A program made the translations under genes and the position numbers. Shown here piece after piece: positions 22,893-31,252 of a DNA stretch of 64,000 bases. How positions within the stretch are numbered: the first letter of the stretch is position 1; every line of letters starts with the position of its first letter. The stretch comes from Verrucomicrobiaceae bacterium (lineage in GTDB: Bacteria; Verrucomicrobiota; Verrucomicrobiia; Verrucomicrobiales; Verrucomicrobiaceae): NCBI GenBank assembly GCA_947458455.1, contig CANGYJ010000005.1, positions 352,604 through 416,603 of the forward strand, read 5' to 3'. Below the pieces are notes generated by a model. The model saw only the letters and a program-made list of their open reading frames with translations. It was not told where the DNA came from and did no database searches.

Positions 22893-24509
22893 TTACTCTG
22901 CCGCCTTCGCCTTCTCCACCTCGTCCCACGGAATCTCGGAGAGTTCGGCGTTGGGATTGCGGCGTTCAAAGTAGTTGATGGCCCATTGATCGCTGAAGAA
23001 GACGACCCAGCGGTTTTCGGCGTCTTGGGCGGTGGTGACGCCGCCGGGGATGTCGAAATCTTCGATGCTGCCGCCGTCTTTGGTGCGCACCCAGCGCATG
23101 ACCGTGTAGGGGGCTTGTTCGAGGCGGCTTGCAGCGTTGTATTCGCTCTCCAGGCGGAATTGGACGACTTCAAACTGCAGCGGGCCGACGGCGCCGAGCA
23201 ACGGCACGCGTTGTCCGGCATGCGGCTGGATGAACTGCTGCACGACGCCTTCGCTCAGCAGCTGCTCCAAGCCGTCGCGGAAGCGTTTGAAGTGCGCGGT
23301 GCTGGGGTTGTGGAGGAAGGCGAAGACTTCCGGAGCGAAGCGTGGGATTTCGTCAAACTTGAGCTTCGGATCAGAGGAAAGCGTGTCGCCGATGCCGAAG
23401 CCGTAGTTGCCGACAATGCCGACGACGTCGCCCGCGTAGGCGTCGTTCACGGTTTCGCGATCCTGGGCGAAAAGCTTCTGCGAGTTGGCGAGGCGCACAG
23501 TTTTGCCAGTGCGGGTGTGCACAGCCTGCATGTCACGCTCGAACTTGCCGCTGACGATGCGGATGAAGCTCATGCGGTCGCGATGACGCGGGTCCATGTT
23601 GGCCTGGATTTTGAAAACGAAGCCGGAAAAGGCCTCCTGAGACGGCTCGATGATGCGGCCATCGGCGGACATGCGTGGCGCAGGCGGCGGGGCGAGGTCG
23701 AGGAAGCCGTCGAGGAGCAATTGCACACCGAAGTTGTTGCTGGCGCTGCCAAAGAAGACGGGCGTGAGCTCGCCACGGTCGATCTTGCGGCGGTCGTAAG
23801 CGTGGCCGGCGCCTTCGAGCATTTCGATCTCCATTTTGGCCTGCTCCAACGCATCGCTGGCGATGTGTTTGGCGACGAAGTCATCATCGAGGCCGCCGAC
23901 TTTCTCCGGGGCGCGGTAGGCCCCGTGCGCCGTGCGTTCAAAGAGATGCACGTCCTTCTTGATGCGATCATAAACGCCGCGGAACTGCTGCCCAAGGCCC
24001 AGGGGCCAATTGATGGGACAGGCACCGATGCCGAGCACGGTTTCGAGGTCGTCGAGTAGCGCCAAAGGCTCGCGGGCGGGCCGGTCGAGCTTGTTCATGA
24101 AGGTGAAGATCGGCACACCGCGGCGGCGGCAGACCTCGAAAAGCTTGCGTGTTTGCGCCTCGATCCCTTTACCGGCGTCGATCACCATGATGGCGGCGTC
24201 CACGGCGGTGAGCACGCGGTAGGTATCCTCGGAGAAGTCTTTGTGACCCGGCGTGTCGAGCAGGTTCACCACGCTGCCTTTATACTCAAACTGGAGCACG
24301 GTGGAGCTGACGGAAATGCCGCGCTGCTTTTCGAGCTCCATCCAGTCGGAAGTCGTCGCACGCTGGTTTTTCCGAGCGGTCACGCTGCCCGCGAGTGCGA
24401 CCGCACCGCCGTAGAGCAGGAGCTTTTCGGTGAGCGTCGTTTTACCGGCGTCCGGGTGCGAAATGATCGCGAAGGAGCGGCGGCGGGCGATTTGGGCTTC
24501 GTTGGGCAT
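22893..24509 (-). CDS. prfC: Peptide chain release factor 3
   Basis: 538 aa, normal RF3 length. The GTPase domain has G1 'IISHPDAGKTTLTEKLLLYG', 'RGISVSSTVLQFEY' (switch I), 'NLLDTPGHKDFSEDTYRVL' (G3) and 'TFMNKLDRPAREPLALLDDL' (G4). The C-terminal part 'QPHAGQRVPLLGAVGPLQFE' is RF3-specific. It removes RF1/RF2 from the ribosome after termination, using GTP. It stands alone, reading away from the SDR gene. Confidence 0.97.
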   Translation of the reverse strand: MPNEAQIARRRSFAIISHPDAGKTTLTEKLLLYGGAVALAGSVTARKNQRATTSDWMELEKQRGISVSSTVLQFEYKGSVVNLLDTPGHKDFSEDTYRVLTAVDAAIMVIDAGKGIEAQTRKLFEVCRRRGVPIFTFMNKLDRPAREPLALLDDLETVLGIGACPINWPLGLGQQFRGVYDRIKKDVHLFERTAHGAYRAPEKVGGLDDDFVAKHIASDALEQAKMEIEMLEGAGHAYDRRKIDRGELTPVFFGSASNNFGVQLLLDGFLDLAPPPAPRMSADGRIIEPSQEAFSGFVFKIQANMDPRHRDRMSFIRIVSGKFERDMQAVHTRTGKTVRLANSQKLFAQDRETVNDAYAGDVVGIVGNYGFGIGDTLSSDPKLKFDEIPRFAPEVFAFLHNPSTAHFKRFRDGLEQLLSEGVVQQFIQPHAGQRVPLLGAVGPLQFEVVQFRLESEYNAASRLEQAPYTVMRWVRTKDGGSIEDFDIPGGVTTAQDAENRWVVFFSDQWAINYFERRNPNAELSEIPWDEVEKAKAAE

Positions 24510-24551
24510 GAGAGGGGGCGGGCTTCATGCCGCAGACGAGGCGGGGCTTCA

Positions 24552-24578
24552 AATGACGAATGATGAATTCCGAGTCGC
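24552..24578. repeat. AATGACGAA-type repeat
   Basis: AATGACGAATGATGAATTC between prfC and the SDR gene, a short member of the family seen at 14812, 20716, 27777 and 56188. Confidence 0.6.
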
Positions 24579-24583
24579 TGGGC

Positions 24584-25336
24584 TCAATACGTCGCCCGGC
24601 CGCCGGAGAGATCGAAGACGGCGCCGGTGGTGAAGGAGCAGTCCTCGCTGCACAGCCAAGCCACGAGAGCGGCAGCCTCCTCCTTTTTGCCAAAGCGGTT
24701 CATCGGGATCTTCGAGAGCATGTAGTCGATGTGCTGCTGGGTGAGCTGCTGGAGGATGTCCGTCTCGATCACGGCGGGCGTGACGCAGTTCACCACGACT
24801 CCGGAGGTGGCCAGCTCCTTGCCGAGCGACTTGGTCAAAGCGATCACGGCGGCCTTCGAGGCGCTGTAGTGGGCGGCGTTTGGATTGCCTTCCTTGCCAG
24901 CGATGGAGGCGATGTTCACGATGCGTCCATAGCCACCTTGGAGCAGGTGTGGAATGACGGCGTGGCAGCAATAAAAGGGGCCGTTGAGGTTGATGTCGAT
25001 CACGCGACGCCAGTCCGCAGGATCAGCCTCCCAGGTTTTGGAGTTCGTACCCGCGATGCCGGCATTGTTGACGAGGATGTCGATCTTCCCGAAGGCCGCT
25101 GCCGTGCTTTCGGCGGCGTTTTGCACGGCGGTGAGCTCGGTGAGGTCCACGGCGGCGGTGTGAACGGGGCCCAGCGCGGAGAGTTCGGCCTTGGCCGAGG
25201 CCAGAGCGGCTTCATCTCGATCCCACAGCGCCACGGAGGCTCCGGATTGCAGCAGCCGCGTGGCGATGGCATGGCCGATGCCACGAGCACCTCCGGTGAC
25301 GATGGCGGCGCGGGATTGGAGGTCGATGTGGTTCAT
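24584..25336 (-). CDS. Short-chain dehydrogenase/reductase, FabG-like
   Basis: 250 aa, classical SDR. Cofactor motif 'AAIVTGGARGIGHAIATRLL' (TGxxxGxG), 'ILVNNAGIAG' (NNAG), catalytic Ser in 'IVNIASIAGKEGNP' and YxxxK in 'HYSASKAAVIALTKSLGKEL'. The end 'EDCSFTTGAVFDLSGGRATY' fits FabG/glucose-dehydrogenase-like proteins (usual 'D.GG.'). It reduces a keto group with NAD(P)H. No fatty-acid genes are adjacent, so the substrate is open. Divergent from hisD. Confidence 0.88.
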   Translation of the reverse strand: MNHIDLQSRAAIVTGGARGIGHAIATRLLQSGASVALWDRDEAALASAKAELSALGPVHTAAVDLTELTAVQNAAESTAAAFGKIDILVNNAGIAGTNSKTWEADPADWRRVIDINLNGPFYCCHAVIPHLLQGGYGRIVNIASIAGKEGNPNAAHYSASKAAVIALTKSLGKELATSGVVVNCVTPAVIETDILQQLTQQHIDYMLSKIPMNRFGKKEEAAALVAWLCSEDCSFTTGAVFDLSGGRATY

Positions 25337-25458
25337 GGTGTTTAAGGCGCGGTTGGATTCAAAAAAGTGAGCGGCAGTTATCGGACGAAACAGGCGTGTC
25401 TTGCGTGATTCTTGCCCCGTGCTTGACGCTCGCCGCCTGCGTGGCAGGTAGAGAAACC

Positions 25459-26748
25459 ATGAAGATCATCCGTCATACCGATGCCGACTACGCCAGCTTT
25501 GCCGCCAGCCTGAACCGCCGCGCAGAGGCCAGCGACGCCGTGCGTGAGGTCGTCACGGGTGTGATCAAGGCGGTGCGTGAACGCGGTGACGAGGCCGTGC
25601 TGGAGTTCACGGCGAAATTTGATGGTGCCAACCTCACGCCCGCGCAGATGCGCGTGCCGCAATCGGTGATCGACGAGGCCTGGAACAAGGCGGATGCGAA
25701 TCTGAAAGCCGCGCTGGAAGCCTCGCAGCGCAATGTGGCCGAGTTTGCGAAGCGCAGCCTGCGTCAGGCCTGGAGCGCCGTGAATGAGCAGGGAGCGAGC
25801 GTGGGCGAGGTGTTTCATCCGTTTGAACGCGTGGGCTGCTACGTGCCCGGTGGCTCCGCTCCGTTGGTCTCGACCGTTTTGATGACGGTCGCCATTGCCG
25901 CGGCGGCAGGCGTGCCGGAGATCGTCGTCTGCACGCCGTGTGGTCGCGATGGCACGGTGAATCCCGGCTTGCTGGCGGCGCTGAAACTGGCCGGTGCCAC
26001 GGAGGTGTATCAAATCGGCGGCTCACAGGCCATCGCCGCGATGGCGTTTGGCACGCAGACGATCCAGCCGGTGGCGAAAATCTTTGGCCCCGGCAACAGC
26101 TACGTCGTCGAGGCGAAACGCCAGGCTTTCGGTGTGTGCGCCATCGACCTGCTGCCCGGCCCGAGCGAGGTGCTCATCCTCGCCGATGCCTCCGCCAAGC
26201 CCGCTTTCATTGCGGCGGACATCCTCGCGCAGGCCGAGCATGGCAAGGATAGCATGGCGGGCTTCATCACCGATGACGCCAGCTTGCTCGAAACCGTGAT
26301 CGCCGAGGTGGAGAAGCAATCGCAGACCTTGAGCCGTCAGGCGCAGCTCGGCCCGGTTTTGGAAAAAGGCGTGTTTTTGATGCTGGCCCGCACTTTGGAG
26401 GAGGCAGCAAGGCTGGTGAATGATTTCGCGCCGGAGCACCTCAGCCTGATCACCTCGCGTGAGGAAGCGATTTTGCCGCTGATCCGCACGGCGGGGGCGA
26501 TTTTCCTCGGAAACTACTCACCCGTGGCCGTGGGCGACTTTTTGGCTGGCCCGAGCCACACGCTGCCGACCGGCGGCTCCGGCAAATCCTTCCCCGGCAT
26601 CACGGCAGACATGTTTCAGCGTCGCACGAGCCTCATCCGCCTGGATGCCGCGAGCTGCGCGAAGTCCGAACCGATCGTGCGAGCCTTTGCCGAGGTCGAA
26701 GGCCTTGATGCACATGGCCGCTCAGTGGCGATCCGTGGTGAGGCCTGA
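25459..26748 (+). CDS. hisD: Histidinol dehydrogenase
   Basis: 429 aa from ATG 25459. 'VGCYVPGGSAPLVSTVLMTV' , 'GATEVYQIGGSQAIAAMAFG', 'GPGNSYVVEAKRQAFG' and 'DLLPGPSEVLILADASA' are present. 'AEHGKDSMA', 'APEHLSLIT' and 'GPSHTLPTGGSGKSFPGITA' complete the HisD fingerprint with the Zn and catalytic His/Glu residues. It catalyses the last two steps of histidine synthesis. No other his genes are nearby. Confidence 0.97.
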   Translation: MKIIRHTDADYASFAASLNRRAEASDAVREVVTGVIKAVRERGDEAVLEFTAKFDGANLTPAQMRVPQSVIDEAWNKADANLKAALEASQRNVAEFAKRSLRQAWSAVNEQGASVGEVFHPFERVGCYVPGGSAPLVSTVLMTVAIAAAAGVPEIVVCTPCGRDGTVNPGLLAALKLAGATEVYQIGGSQAIAAMAFGTQTIQPVAKIFGPGNSYVVEAKRQAFGVCAIDLLPGPSEVLILADASAKPAFIAADILAQAEHGKDSMAGFITDDASLLETVIAEVEKQSQTLSRQAQLGPVLEKGVFLMLARTLEEAARLVNDFAPEHLSLITSREEAILPLIRTAGAIFLGNYSPVAVGDFLAGPSHTLPTGGSGKSFPGITADMFQRRTSLIRLDAASCAKSEPIVRAFAEVEGLDAHGRSVAIRGEA

Positions 26749-26756
26749 ACAAAAAA

Positions 26757-26782
26757 AATGCCGCAGAGGATTCTGCGGCATT
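26757..26782 (-). terminator. Intrinsic terminator between hisD and sucD
   Basis: Stem AATGCCGCAGA / TCTGCGGCATT with a 4-base loop. A run of eight A on the plus strand gives a U-run for minus-strand transcripts (sucD). On the plus strand it has only TTT after the stem and could weakly stop hisD. Confidence 0.85.
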
Positions 26783-26805
26783 TCGAGATAGATGAGATGA
26801 TTGGC

Positions 26806-27714
26806 TCACGCTTTGCCCCAGCGCTTGAGCAGCGTGGTGGCCATGTCGGCGGGGGAATCGCTCACGGCGATGCCGCACTCGGCGAGGATGCGCTTCTTGG
26901 CGGCGGCAGTATCATCGGCTCCACCGATGATGGCGCCGGCATGCCCCATACGGCGTCCGGGAGGGGCGGTGGCACCGGCGATGAAGGCGGCAATGGGCTT
27001 CTTGCAGTTGTCCTTGGCCCAGAGACCGGCTTCGACCTCGGCATTGCCGCCGATCTCACCAATCATGATGATGGCTTCAGTTTCAGGATCGTCATTGAAC
27101 ATCTTGAGCACATCGAGGTGGTTCGTGCCATTGACGGGATCGCCACCGATGCCGACGCAGGTGCTCTGGCCGTAACCACGAGTCGTGAGCTGCCACACGG
27201 CTTCATAGGTGAGCGTGCCTGAGCGGCTGACGACGCCCACAGTGCCGCGCTTGTGAATGTAACCGGGGGCGATGCCGATGCGGCAGCCGCCATGGGATTT
27301 CTCGCCGCGACCGGGAGTGACGAGGCCAGGGCAGTTCGGGCCGATGAGGCGGGTCTTGCTGCCTTTCATCGCCGCTTTGACGCGGATCATGTCATTAACC
27401 GGAATGCCTTCGGTGATGGCGACGACAAGGTCGAGACCGGCATCAATACCTTCGAGGATGGCATCGGCCGCGAAGGGCGGCGGGACGAAGATGACGCTCA
27501 CGGTGGCACCGGTTTCCTTGGCCGCTTCGCTCACGGTATCATAGACGGGCACCTTCTTGCCGCTGTGTTCGAAGATCTGGCCGCCTTTGCCTGGCGTGAC
27601 GCCCGCGACGAGCTGCGTGCCGTAGTCGATGGATGCCTTCGCGTGACGGGAGCCGAAGTCTCCAGTGATGCCTTGAACGAGGATGCGGGTGTCAGTTTCG
27701 ACGAGAATGGCCAT
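26806..27714 (-). CDS. sucD: Succinyl-CoA synthetase alpha subunit
   Basis: 302 aa from ATG 27714 ([20 protein letters not shown]). CoA-binding '[20 protein letters not shown]' and 'GVTPGKGG', then '[11 protein letters not shown]', '[19 protein letters not shown]', '[19 protein letters not shown]', and the phosphorylated His in '[20 protein letters not shown]'. It forms succinate and NTP from succinyl-CoA with the beta subunit. sucC, usually adjacent, is absent on both sides here. Confidence 0.96.
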   Translation of the reverse strand: MAILVETDTRILVQGITGDFGSRHAKASIDYGTQLVAGVTPGKGGQIFEHSGKKVPVYDTVSEAAKETGATVSVIFVPPPFAADAILEGIDAGLDLVVAITEGIPVNDMIRVKAAMKGSKTRLIGPNCPGLVTPGRGEKSHGGCRIGIAPGYIHKRGTVGVVSRSGTLTYEAVWQLTTRGYGQSTCVGIGGDPVNGTNHLDVLKMFNDDPETEAIIMIGEIGGNAEVEAGLWAKDNCKKPIAAFIAGATAPPGRRMGHAGAIIGGADDTAAAKKRILAECGIAVSDSPADMATTLLKRWGKA

Positions 27715-27776
27715 GAGGATGCGTGGGGGAAAGAGGCGCGATGGTAGGGGGATGCAGGGCGGCGTCAAACGTTGGT

Positions 27777-27815
27777 AATGACGAATCACGAATTTCCAAA
27801 GGACGAAAAGGGCCG
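27777..27815. repeat. AATGACGAA-type repeat
   Basis: AATGACGAATCACGAATTTCC then AAAGGACGAAAAGG between sucD and the glutaredoxin gene; same degenerate family as the other intergenic copies. Confidence 0.55.
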
Positions 27816-27817
27816 CA

Positions 27818-28066
27818 TTACACCGCGATGCCATGCGCCCGGAGGAAGGGGATGAGCTCGTCCACGCCGAAATCGGCCAGCACCTCGCCATCCCAATCCA
27901 TCGTTGGGGCTTTGGACTGGCCGCTGAAATCGATCATCTCCTGCATGGCCTCGCGATTGCCGCTGACAGTGATTTTTTGGTAGGCGATGCGGCGGGCGTC
28001 GAGGTAATCGATCACTTCATCGCACCACGGGCAGCCGGTTTTGACATAGAGGATAGGTTTGACCAT
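27818..28066 (-). CDS. Glutaredoxin-family protein
   Basis: 82 aa thioredoxin-fold protein with the dithiol active site CPWC ('[20 protein letters not shown]') and the cis-proline region '[20 protein letters not shown]'. It is expected to reduce disulfides or glutathionylated thiols in the cytoplasm. Length and motifs match glutaredoxin 3/NrdH-like proteins. It is divergent from the 6S RNA and RRM gene. Confidence 0.88.
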   Translation of the reverse strand: MVKPILYVKTGCPWCDEVIDYLDARRIAYQKITVSGNREAMQEMIDFSGQSKAPTMDWDGEVLADFGVDELIPFLRAHGIAV

Positions 28067-28167
28067 GGCGGAGCATGGGATGGATGGCGGGTTCGGGCAA
28101 GGACGGCTTCGTCCGGCCTCGGGAATCGCGGTTGACCATCCGGCGGGCCGCCCCTAGAATCGCCGCC

Positions 28168-28366
28168 GCAGTTCCTCCAAAGCAACCCCTTAAAGCTCCG
28201 AGGCCCGTCCCCTGACCGCGATAGAACCTGAATGCGCCGCCCGCCCCCACTGACCGCGCCTGAAGTGACTGCTCGCCGGATGCCTGATCCGCTGGGAGGC
28301 CTTGTGATGACCGCCCGTTGGCGGTCAGAGCTCTCCGGGGCGGTGTTTGCCAGCTTTGGAGACTGC
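28168..28366 (+). ncRNA. ssrS: Probable 6S RNA (ssrS)
   Basis: A 199-nt region with a closing stem: GCAGT + CTCCAAAGC at 28168-28183 (TC bulge) pairs exactly with GCTTTGGAG + ACTGC at 28353-28366. Inside, 'CCCGTCCCCTGA' and 'GATAGAACC' resemble the 5' half of Escherichia coli 6S RNA (CCAGUCCCCUGAGCCGAUA). 'TGCTCGCCGGATGCC…GGGAGGCCTT' resembles its terminal stem and GAAGCCUU. A perfect local hairpin TGACCGCC-CGTT-GGCGGTCA (28308-28327) sits on the 3' side of the expected central bubble, as in known 6S RNAs. 6S RNA binds and inhibits housekeeping RNA polymerase holoenzyme in stationary phase. The comparison was made from memory; structure-based search would settle it. Confidence 0.75.
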
Positions 28367-28503
28367 AGCAGCCCACGGTCCGCGCCTGCGGCCGGCCCCG
28401 GGAAAATGGTTTTCGACTGTTCCCCGCCTGCCCGCCCCGCGTCCCGTGTGTGCTCACTAAAACAACGCACGAACCCGAACACGCCCAACACGCAAGTACA
28501 CCT

Positions 28504-29139
28504 ATGTCGAACAATCCGAACTCCAACAATGGCCCCCGCCGCCGCCGTGGCAGCCGCAACCGCGGAGGCCCCCGTGGCCCCCGTGACGACGCCCCCCGCA
28601 CGCCGAAAATCGATGACCGCTCGGGCTTTCAGAAACTCCTGAACACCCTCAGCTTCGGCCTCCTTTGCAAAGGCCCGTCCAAGTCCCGCCCCAAGGCCCC
28701 CATCACGAACACCACCGTGGTGAAATCACCCCGTCCCGACAGCGGCAGCAGCGGTGGCGGCCAATCCCCACGCCCACCGCGTGAGCCCAAGCCGATCCGC
28801 GAATTCGCCCCGCCGAATCCCGCTGAAGTCACCACCGAGCGTCTTTACGTCGGCAATCTCTCTTACGACGCCTCCGAGAGTGATCTCTTTGAGCTCTTCA
28901 ACGGCGTGGGCAACGTCCGTAACGCCGAAGTCGTCGTTCACAGCCGCACGCAGCGTTCCAAAGGCTTTGCCTTCGTGACCATGGCCACCGTCGAGGAAGC
29001 TCGCCGTGCCGTCGTCGAGCTCAGCAGCAAGGAATTCATGGGTCGCCCCCTCCAGATCAGCGGTGCCAAGCCAAGCAATCGCGGTGATCGCGAGGAGCAG
29101 CAGGATACTCCCGAGCACGCCGAGGCAGCCGCTGCCTAA
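28504..29139 (+). CDS. RRM-domain RNA-binding protein with basic and low-complexity flanks
   Basis: 211 aa from ATG 28504. The N-terminus is Arg/Gly-rich ('RRRRGSRNRGGPRGP'). One RRM follows at ~115-190 with RNP2 'RLYVGNLSYDASESDLFELF' and RNP1 'KGFAFVTMATVEEARRAV', then a polar tail. Such small RRM proteins resemble cyanobacterial Rbp proteins and are widespread in Verrucomicrobia. They bind RNA in the cytoplasm, possibly in cold response or mRNA localisation. It lies 137 bases downstream of the 6S candidate on the same strand and has a strong terminator after it. Confidence 0.88.
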   Translation: MSNNPNSNNGPRRRRGSRNRGGPRGPRDDAPRTPKIDDRSGFQKLLNTLSFGLLCKGPSKSRPKAPITNTTVVKSPRPDSGSSGGGQSPRPPREPKPIREFAPPNPAEVTTERLYVGNLSYDASESDLFELFNGVGNVRNAEVVVHSRTQRSKGFAFVTMATVEEARRAVVELSSKEFMGRPLQISGAKPSNRGDREEQQDTPEHAEAAAA

Positions 29140-29163
29140 GACAGCCTGAAAAGTTCCGATTAC

Positions 29164-29202
29164 ATGCCCGCAGGCCGTTTTGAGGTCTGCGGGCATTTTT
29201 TT
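29164..29202 (+). terminator. Intrinsic terminator after the RRM gene
   Basis: Stem ATGCCCGCAG / CTGCGGGCAT with about 13 bases between the arms, followed by TTTTTT. Confidence 0.88.
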
Positions 29203-29227
29203 GCCTCGCTGTCCGCTGTATCCCGTT

Positions 29228-29256
29228 TTGACACCCCCGGCGTTCTGGCTTAAAAC
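29228..29256 (+). promoter_or_regulatory. Putative sigma-70 promoter of glmM
   Basis: Perfect -35 TTGACA (29228-29233), 17-base spacer, then TAAAAC as -10 (29251-29256). The glmM ATG is only 10 bases beyond the -10 box, and no Shine-Dalgarno is visible, so the transcript could be leaderless. Confidence 0.55.
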
Positions 29257-29265
29257 CGCCGCCCT

Positions 29266-30627
29266 ATGTCTGAAAAGCGCCAATTCTTCGGCACAGACGG
29301 CGTGCGTGCCGTCGCCAATCGTCACCCCATGACCCCAGAGTTTGTGATGCGCCTCGCCCAGGCCGCCTCCGCCGTGCTCGGTGGCAAAAAAGCCGGCGGC
29401 AAGCGTCCGCGCTGCGTCGTGGGCCGTGACACGCGTGCCTCGGGCGAGATGCTGGAGGCGGCGCTGGCTGCGGGCATCAACTCCGTCGGCGTGGATGTGA
29501 TTTTGGTGGGACAATTGCCCACGCCCGCCGTGGCGATGCTCTCCGCGCAGCTCGGGGCGGACTTTGGCGTGATCATCTCCGCTTCGCACAACCCCTTCAT
29601 CGACAACGGCATCAAATTCGTCCACGGCGCCGGGCACAAGCTCGACGACAAAACGGAGCTCGCCATCGAGCGGCTCGTGCTCGGCAATGAAGACATGCCC
29701 AGGCCGGAAGGTCGCGGCATTGGTCGCATCACGAAGTTGACCGACGGCGCGGAGCGCTATGTGAAGCACGCGGTGGCCTCCATGGGAGGCATCCGCCTCG
29801 AAGGCATGCGTGTGGCTTTGGACAATGCGCACGGCGCGGCGGCCTACACGAGCGGCTTAGCCCTGACGGAACTCGGCGCAGATGTGCAGCTCTTTCACAG
29901 CGAGCCAGACGGCTTCAACATCAACGAAGAATGCGGCTGCACACATGCCGAGGAGATCGAGCGCATCGTTCGTTCCTCGCAGGCTCAGGCGGGCATCGCC
30001 CACGATGGCGACGCGGATCGCATCGCGCTCTGCGATGAGGAGGCGATCGCTTTGGACGGTGACGAGCTCATGGCCATCGCCGCCGAGTCGATGCTGCGCA
30101 AAGGCACGCTCAAGCACAGCACGCTGGCCGTGACGACAATGAGCAACTTCGGCCTCGACGACCTCGTCTCCCGCCTCGGAGGCCGCGTGATCCGCACGGA
30201 CGTGGGTGACCGCTACGTCCTCGCGGAGATGCGCAGCCGTGGACTGAACTTCGGCGGCGAGCAAAGCGGCCACATCATCTTCGGTGATTGGGCCACGACC
30301 GGCGACGGTTTGATCGCTGGCCTGCAGCTCCTCAAAATCATGAAGGAAACCGGCGAGCCGCTCAGCCAGCTCCGCAAGTGCCTGAAAAAGTTCCCGCAGT
30401 CCGCCCGCAACCTCCGCGTGCGTTCCAAGCCACCCATGGCTGAACTCGTCGAAGCTCAAAAGATCATCCAAGAGACCGAAAAGAAGCTCGGCGACTATGG
30501 TCGTGTGCTCCTGCGCTACTCCGGCACCGAGCAGATCATCCGCCTGCTCATCGAAGGCCGCGATGTCGAGTATCTCGAAGCTCAGGCTGATAAAGTGGCC
30601 TCGGCGATTCTCGCGCAGATAGGCTGA
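29266..30627 (+). CDS. glmM: Phosphoglucosamine mutase
   Basis: 453 aa, standard GlmM length. It starts 'MSEKRQFFGTDGVRAVANRH' and has the active-site phosphoserine loop 'GVIISASHNPFIDNGIKF' (Ser107), metal-binding 'AHDGDADRIALCD' (DGDxDR), sugar-binding 'GGEQSGHIIF' and C-terminal phosphate-binding 'RYSGTEQIIRLLIEG'. It converts glucosamine-6-P to glucosamine-1-P for UDP-GlcNAc and peptidoglycan. The upstream promoter suggests independent transcription. Confidence 0.97.
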   Translation: MSEKRQFFGTDGVRAVANRHPMTPEFVMRLAQAASAVLGGKKAGGKRPRCVVGRDTRASGEMLEAALAAGINSVGVDVILVGQLPTPAVAMLSAQLGADFGVIISASHNPFIDNGIKFVHGAGHKLDDKTELAIERLVLGNEDMPRPEGRGIGRITKLTDGAERYVKHAVASMGGIRLEGMRVALDNAHGAAAYTSGLALTELGADVQLFHSEPDGFNINEECGCTHAEEIERIVRSSQAQAGIAHDGDADRIALCDEEAIALDGDELMAIAAESMLRKGTLKHSTLAVTTMSNFGLDDLVSRLGGRVIRTDVGDRYVLAEMRSRGLNFGGEQSGHIIFGDWATTGDGLIAGLQLLKIMKETGEPLSQLRKCLKKFPQSARNLRVRSKPPMAELVEAQKIIQETEKKLGDYGRVLLRYSGTEQIIRLLIEGRDVEYLEAQADKVASAILAQIG

Positions 30628-30668
30628 GGAACATTGAACATCGAACGTTCAACTTTGAACATCGAATG
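30628..30668. repeat. AACATTGAACATCGAA-type inverted repeat
   Basis: GAACATTGAACATCGAACG followed by TTCAACTTTGAACATCGAATG, short near-palindromic units right after glmM and touching the start of the next ORF. Confidence 0.5.
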
Positions 30669-31082
30669 AAAGAGACTCACCCTCCTTTTACCCCTGTCGG
30701 CTGGCTATTCAGCGTGATCTGCATGCCAATAGGAATGTTCATCGGGTTAGCGACAGCACGGGTCATTTCGTGAAGGAAGGCGCTTGCTTGGTTTGTGCCT
30801 TTGATGGCGCTTCAAGTTTGTTTTACGCGAGGAATGGTACGTTTGGAAGAATTGGAGTCACCTCAGGTGATTGTACAGATGTTTCTCCTCTCCGGCTTTT
30901 TGCTGTTTGGGCTGTCCTGCCTGCTCGTTCATCACTTTGGGGCACAACAAGACTATTGGAACAAGCGTGACCGAAAATCTTGGCGTGTTCTGGGCTGGAT
31001 TGGCTGTGCTCTGAGCTTGTTGTCACTCACCAGTCTCATGATGCAGCTTGTAGTTCTTCCGCTGTGGCTATCGCGCCTTTAG
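30666..31082 (+). pseudogene. Small membrane protein gene interrupted by in-frame TGA
   Basis: An otherwise open frame runs from ATG 30666 ('MKETHPPFTPVGWLFSVICM') to 31082 but has TGA at 30771-30773. After it the same frame gives 'KALAWFVPLMALQVCF' and two clear membrane helices ('FLLSGFLLFGLSCLLVHHFG', 'LGWIGCALSLLSLTSLMMQL'). The total would be about 138 codons with three or four membrane segments. Either a nonsense mutation or a shorter gene restarting at GTG 30795. No family recognised. Confidence 0.5.
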
Positions 31083-31129
31083 CCCGCATTTCTCACAAAT
31101 CGGAGCATGTGTGGGAGCGTCGTTTGTTC

Positions 31130-31188
31130 GTAGTTCGGCCTTCAGGCCCTGATTGGGTGCGTCTTGAACGGGCTGAAGCCCGAACTAC
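31130..31188. repeat. Paired REP palindromes with outward GTAG heads (BIME-like)
   Basis: GTAGTTC plus hairpin GGCC-TTCA-GGCC at 31130-31148, and the inverted partner GGGC-TGA-AGCCC plus GAACTAC at 31170-31188. Both have GTAG at the outer side, as in bacterial interspersed mosaic elements. Confidence 0.75.
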
Positions 31189-31252
31189 AAACAGCCTCGG
31201 GTTCATTGACAGACTGTCGAGGCACCAGGAGGAAGTGTGAGAAATGCAAGCT

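Noticed and set aside
22893..24059. Long plus-strand ORF opposite prfC (and similar ones opposite miaB, glmM, Mrp and the GH39-like gene)
   Set aside because: High-GC antisense shadows; the opposite strand carries well-known protein families.
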